This document shows, piece by piece, positions 62,478 to 64,000 of a DNA stretch of 64,000 nt. How positions within the stretch are numbered: the stretch's first letter is position 1; each line of letters opens with the position of its first letter. Source of the DNA: OCS155 cluster bacterium AG-333-G23 (GTDB lineage Bacteria > Actinomycetota > Acidimicrobiia > Actinomarinales > Actinomarinaceae); the NCBI GenBank assembly GCA_003282445.1, contig QBZE01000001.1:62001-126000 (forward strand). Direction: 5' to 3'. A program made the translations under genes and the position numbers. Under the pieces are notes generated by a model. It worked only from the letters and a program-made list of their open reading frames with translations, was not told the DNA's origin and ran no database searches.

Positions 62478-63533
62478 ATGGTAACGAAAACTATACCTTC
62501 AAAACCTAAGGCTTCAAAAAAGGAAGCAGAGCTTGCTGCTGAGCAAGATTCTTTAACTCCAGAACAAGAAGCTGCTGCACAAGAAAAAGCAAAATCGCTC
62601 ATTAAAAAATTAGCTGATGATAGAGGGAAATTAACCACAGATTTAGTAAGCCAGTACTTAACAGCAATTGGAAATTTCGATCTATTAACTGCAGAACAAG
62701 AAGTTGAGTTAGCACAAAAGATAGAGTCTGGTGAGAAAGCAACTGTAAAGCTTGAAAAAAAGAAATTTAAAGATAAAAAAGGCGAGATCAGATTAAAACG
62801 AGACAGAAAAAAGGGAGCTGAAGCCAAAGATGCATTTTTAACAGCTAACTTAAGACTTGTTGTTGCAAATGCAAGAAGATATGCAAACACTTCAGGAATT
62901 GACTTTCTAGACTTAATTCAAGAAGGAAATCTTGGATTGATTAGAGCAGTTGAAAAATTTGACTGGAGAAAAGGATTTAAATTTTCAACATATGCTACAT
63001 GGTGGATTAGACAAGCGATAACAAGAGCAATTGCTGATAAGTCTAGGACTGTTCGAATTCCAGTTCACCTTCATGACACAATGGCTGCTGTTAGAGCAGC
63101 TCAAGCTCAATTAAAGGCAGAACTAGGAAGAGATCCTAAACCACAAGAAATAGCAAAGGAAGCTGGAGTGGGAGTTGACAAAGTAGAACTTGCCTTAAGT
63201 GTTGCCGATACTGTATCACTAGAACAGCCAGTAGGAGAAGATGGAGCTCAATTAGGAGATTTTATACAGGATGAAGATGCTAGTGACCCATCATTAATAG
63301 TCCAAGATCTTGATGTTGCAGAAAGCTTAAGAGAAAGCATTAGTAGACTTCCAGAAAGAGAAGGAAGAATTCTTGCTTTAAGATATGGTTTTTATGATGG
63401 AGTTCCAAGAACTCTTGAAGAAATAGGTGAAGAGTTTGACCTTACAAGAGAGAGAATAAGACAATTAGAAAAGCTTGCTCTATGTCGACTAAGACATCCA
63501 TCATTCGGAATTAGAGAACAAGATTTAGTTTAA
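62478..63533 (+). CDS. rpoD: Primary-type RNA polymerase sigma-70 factor
   Basis: 351 residues. Region 1.2 is [25 protein letters not shown]. Region 2 has [59 protein letters not shown], including the core-binding and -10-binding parts. Region 3 is [15 protein letters not shown]. Region 4 ends with [31 protein letters not shown]. The short lysine-rich N-terminus lacks a long region 1.1. It is very probably the housekeeping factor, although a primary-like alternative (SigB type) cannot be excluded without the rest of the genome. ATG 62478. Confidence 0.93.
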   Translation: MVTKTIPSKPKASKKEAELAAEQDSLTPEQEAAAQEKAKSLIKKLADDRGKLTTDLVSQYLTAIGNFDLLTAEQEVELAQKIESGEKATVKLEKKKFKDKKGEIRLKRDRKKGAEAKDAFLTANLRLVVANARRYANTSGIDFLDLIQEGNLGLIRAVEKFDWRKGFKFSTYATWWIRQAITRAIADKSRTVRIPVHLHDTMAAVRAAQAQLKAELGRDPKPQEIAKEAGVGVDKVELALSVADTVSLEQPVGEDGAQLGDFIQDEDASDPSLIVQDLDVAESLRESISRLPEREGRILALRYGFYDGVPRTLEEIGEEFDLTRERIRQLEKLALCRLRHPSFGIREQDLV

Positions 63534-63586
63534 ATTCACATACTATCTGTTCGTTTAAAACATAAAAATAATCTAACATTGAATGT

Positions 63587-64000
63587 ATGTTTGATTTACT
63601 TCAACAAGCAGTTGATTCTGCAATAGCTTCTGGGGCAAAGTATTCAGATGCTAGAATATTAAGTTCTAAATCTAGATCAATCCAAGCAAGAAACGGAGAT
63701 ATTGAAGATTTTAATGAATCTGAAAGCGTTGGAATTGGAATTCGTGCATTAGTTGGCTCTTCATGGGGTTTTTATTCAACTTACGACTTAAGTAATAAAT
63801 CATTAATAAATTCGGGGATAAAAGCATATAATATTGCAAAAGCATCGGCAAAAGTCCCAGGAAAAGAGTTCCCTTTAGCAGATGTTCCTATTGTCCAAGA
63901 CCAATACACAACGCCACATGAGAAAAATCCATTTGAAATTTCATCAAGTGACCAAATTAACCTAATTACCAAATCAACAGAAGAGATGAAAAAACACGGC
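63587..64000 (+). CDS. tldD: TldD/PmbA-family protein, N-terminal part (runs off the window)
   Basis: 138 residues are visible. FDLLQQAVDSAIASGAKYSDARI, SIQARNGDIEDFNESESVGIGIRAL and GSSWGFYSTYDLS match the N-terminal domain of TldD-type proteins, which with TldE process small peptides (microcin B17, and turnover of the CcdA antitoxin) as a metalloprotease. The catalytic HExxxH lies beyond the window. An ATG four bases upstream is in another frame and stops at once, so the ATG at 63587 is used. Confidence 0.88.
   Translation, partial: MFDLLQQAVDSAIASGAKYSDARILSSKSRSIQARNGDIEDFNESESVGIGIRALVGSSWGFYSTYDLSNKSLINSGIKAYNIAKASAKVPGKEFPLADVPIVQDQYTTPHEKNPFEISSSDQINLITKSTEEMKKHG

Overview
The window is AT-rich (by eye about one third G+C), densely packed chromosomal DNA from a free-living aerobic bacterium. 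Several signs point to a low-GC, streamlined marine-type actinobacterium (Actinomarinales or a related Acidimicrobiia group; this is inference): a dnaK-grpE-dnaJ-hspR operon, a DUF3159 protein, an F420-type LLM oxidoreductase, a CtaG-type cytochrome oxidase cluster, and very short or overlapping gene junctions. There are no phage genes, insertion sequences, CRISPR arrays or rRNA genes. The only tRNA gene found is the one for selenocysteine.

Layout. 1-1.2 kb: copper export (partial copA, copZ). 1.2-2.5 kb: a small zinc-ligand protein, then a selenoprotein W-like gene read through an in-frame UGA and overlapping a TSUP transporter. 2.5-8.5 kb: lnt-like gene, MscS-type channel, DUF3159, purB and purA. 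8.6-14.2 kb: a polar amino-acid ABC importer (aapJ, aapQ, aapM, aapP) with unusually long permeases. 14.2-19.1 kb: M20 amidohydrolase, DUF4015 protein, voltage-gated-type K+ channel, DUF885 peptidase-like protein. 19.1-23.1 kb: chaperone operon led by a second copy of the small zinc-ligand protein. 23.2-30.8 kb: proC, a membrane Fe-S oxidoreductase, small membrane proteins, a MobA-like transferase, DUF4332, nadE and a class IV aminotransferase. 30.8-35.7 kb: selD (itself a selenoprotein), an alpha/beta hydrolase, a GT4 glycosyltransferase, a hypothetical protein, a structured non-coding stretch and rmuC. 35.7-46.2 kb: acyl-CoA dehydrogenase, sugar kinase, a cupredoxin/beta-helix lipoprotein, MaoC hydratase, CaiB-type CoA-transferase, thiolase, SDR and isocitrate lyase, i.e. 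beta-oxidation of branched or unusual acyl-CoAs feeding the glyoxylate shunt. 46.2-53.8 kb: caa3-type cytochrome c oxidase (ctaC, D, E, F, G) with divergent ctaB and lgt. 53.7-60.7 kb: CaCA antiporter, LLM oxidoreductase, M1 aminopeptidase, gnd, hflX. 60.8-64 kb: selC, an HTH membrane protein, ctaA, the housekeeping-type sigma factor and a partial tldD.

The main hidden signal is a selenocysteine-decoding trait scattered over 60 kb. It comprises a SelW-like CxxU protein (UGA at 1566-1568), SelD with Sec in its active site (UGA at 30834-30836), and a tRNA-Sec gene with anticodon UCA (60769-60860). A conventional gene caller truncates or misses all three. selA and selB are not in the window. The sulfur/anion transporter gene starts inside the selW stop codon, so its translation may depend on selenium supply.

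Other points of note: a lipoyl-like domain inserted in the AapQ permease; serine in place of the catalytic cysteine in the Lnt-like protein; a perfect CRP-type palindrome upstream of a small zinc-ligand gene; a HAIR-like operator at the promoter of the chaperone operon; and several convergent gene pairs whose stop codons share the same four bases.
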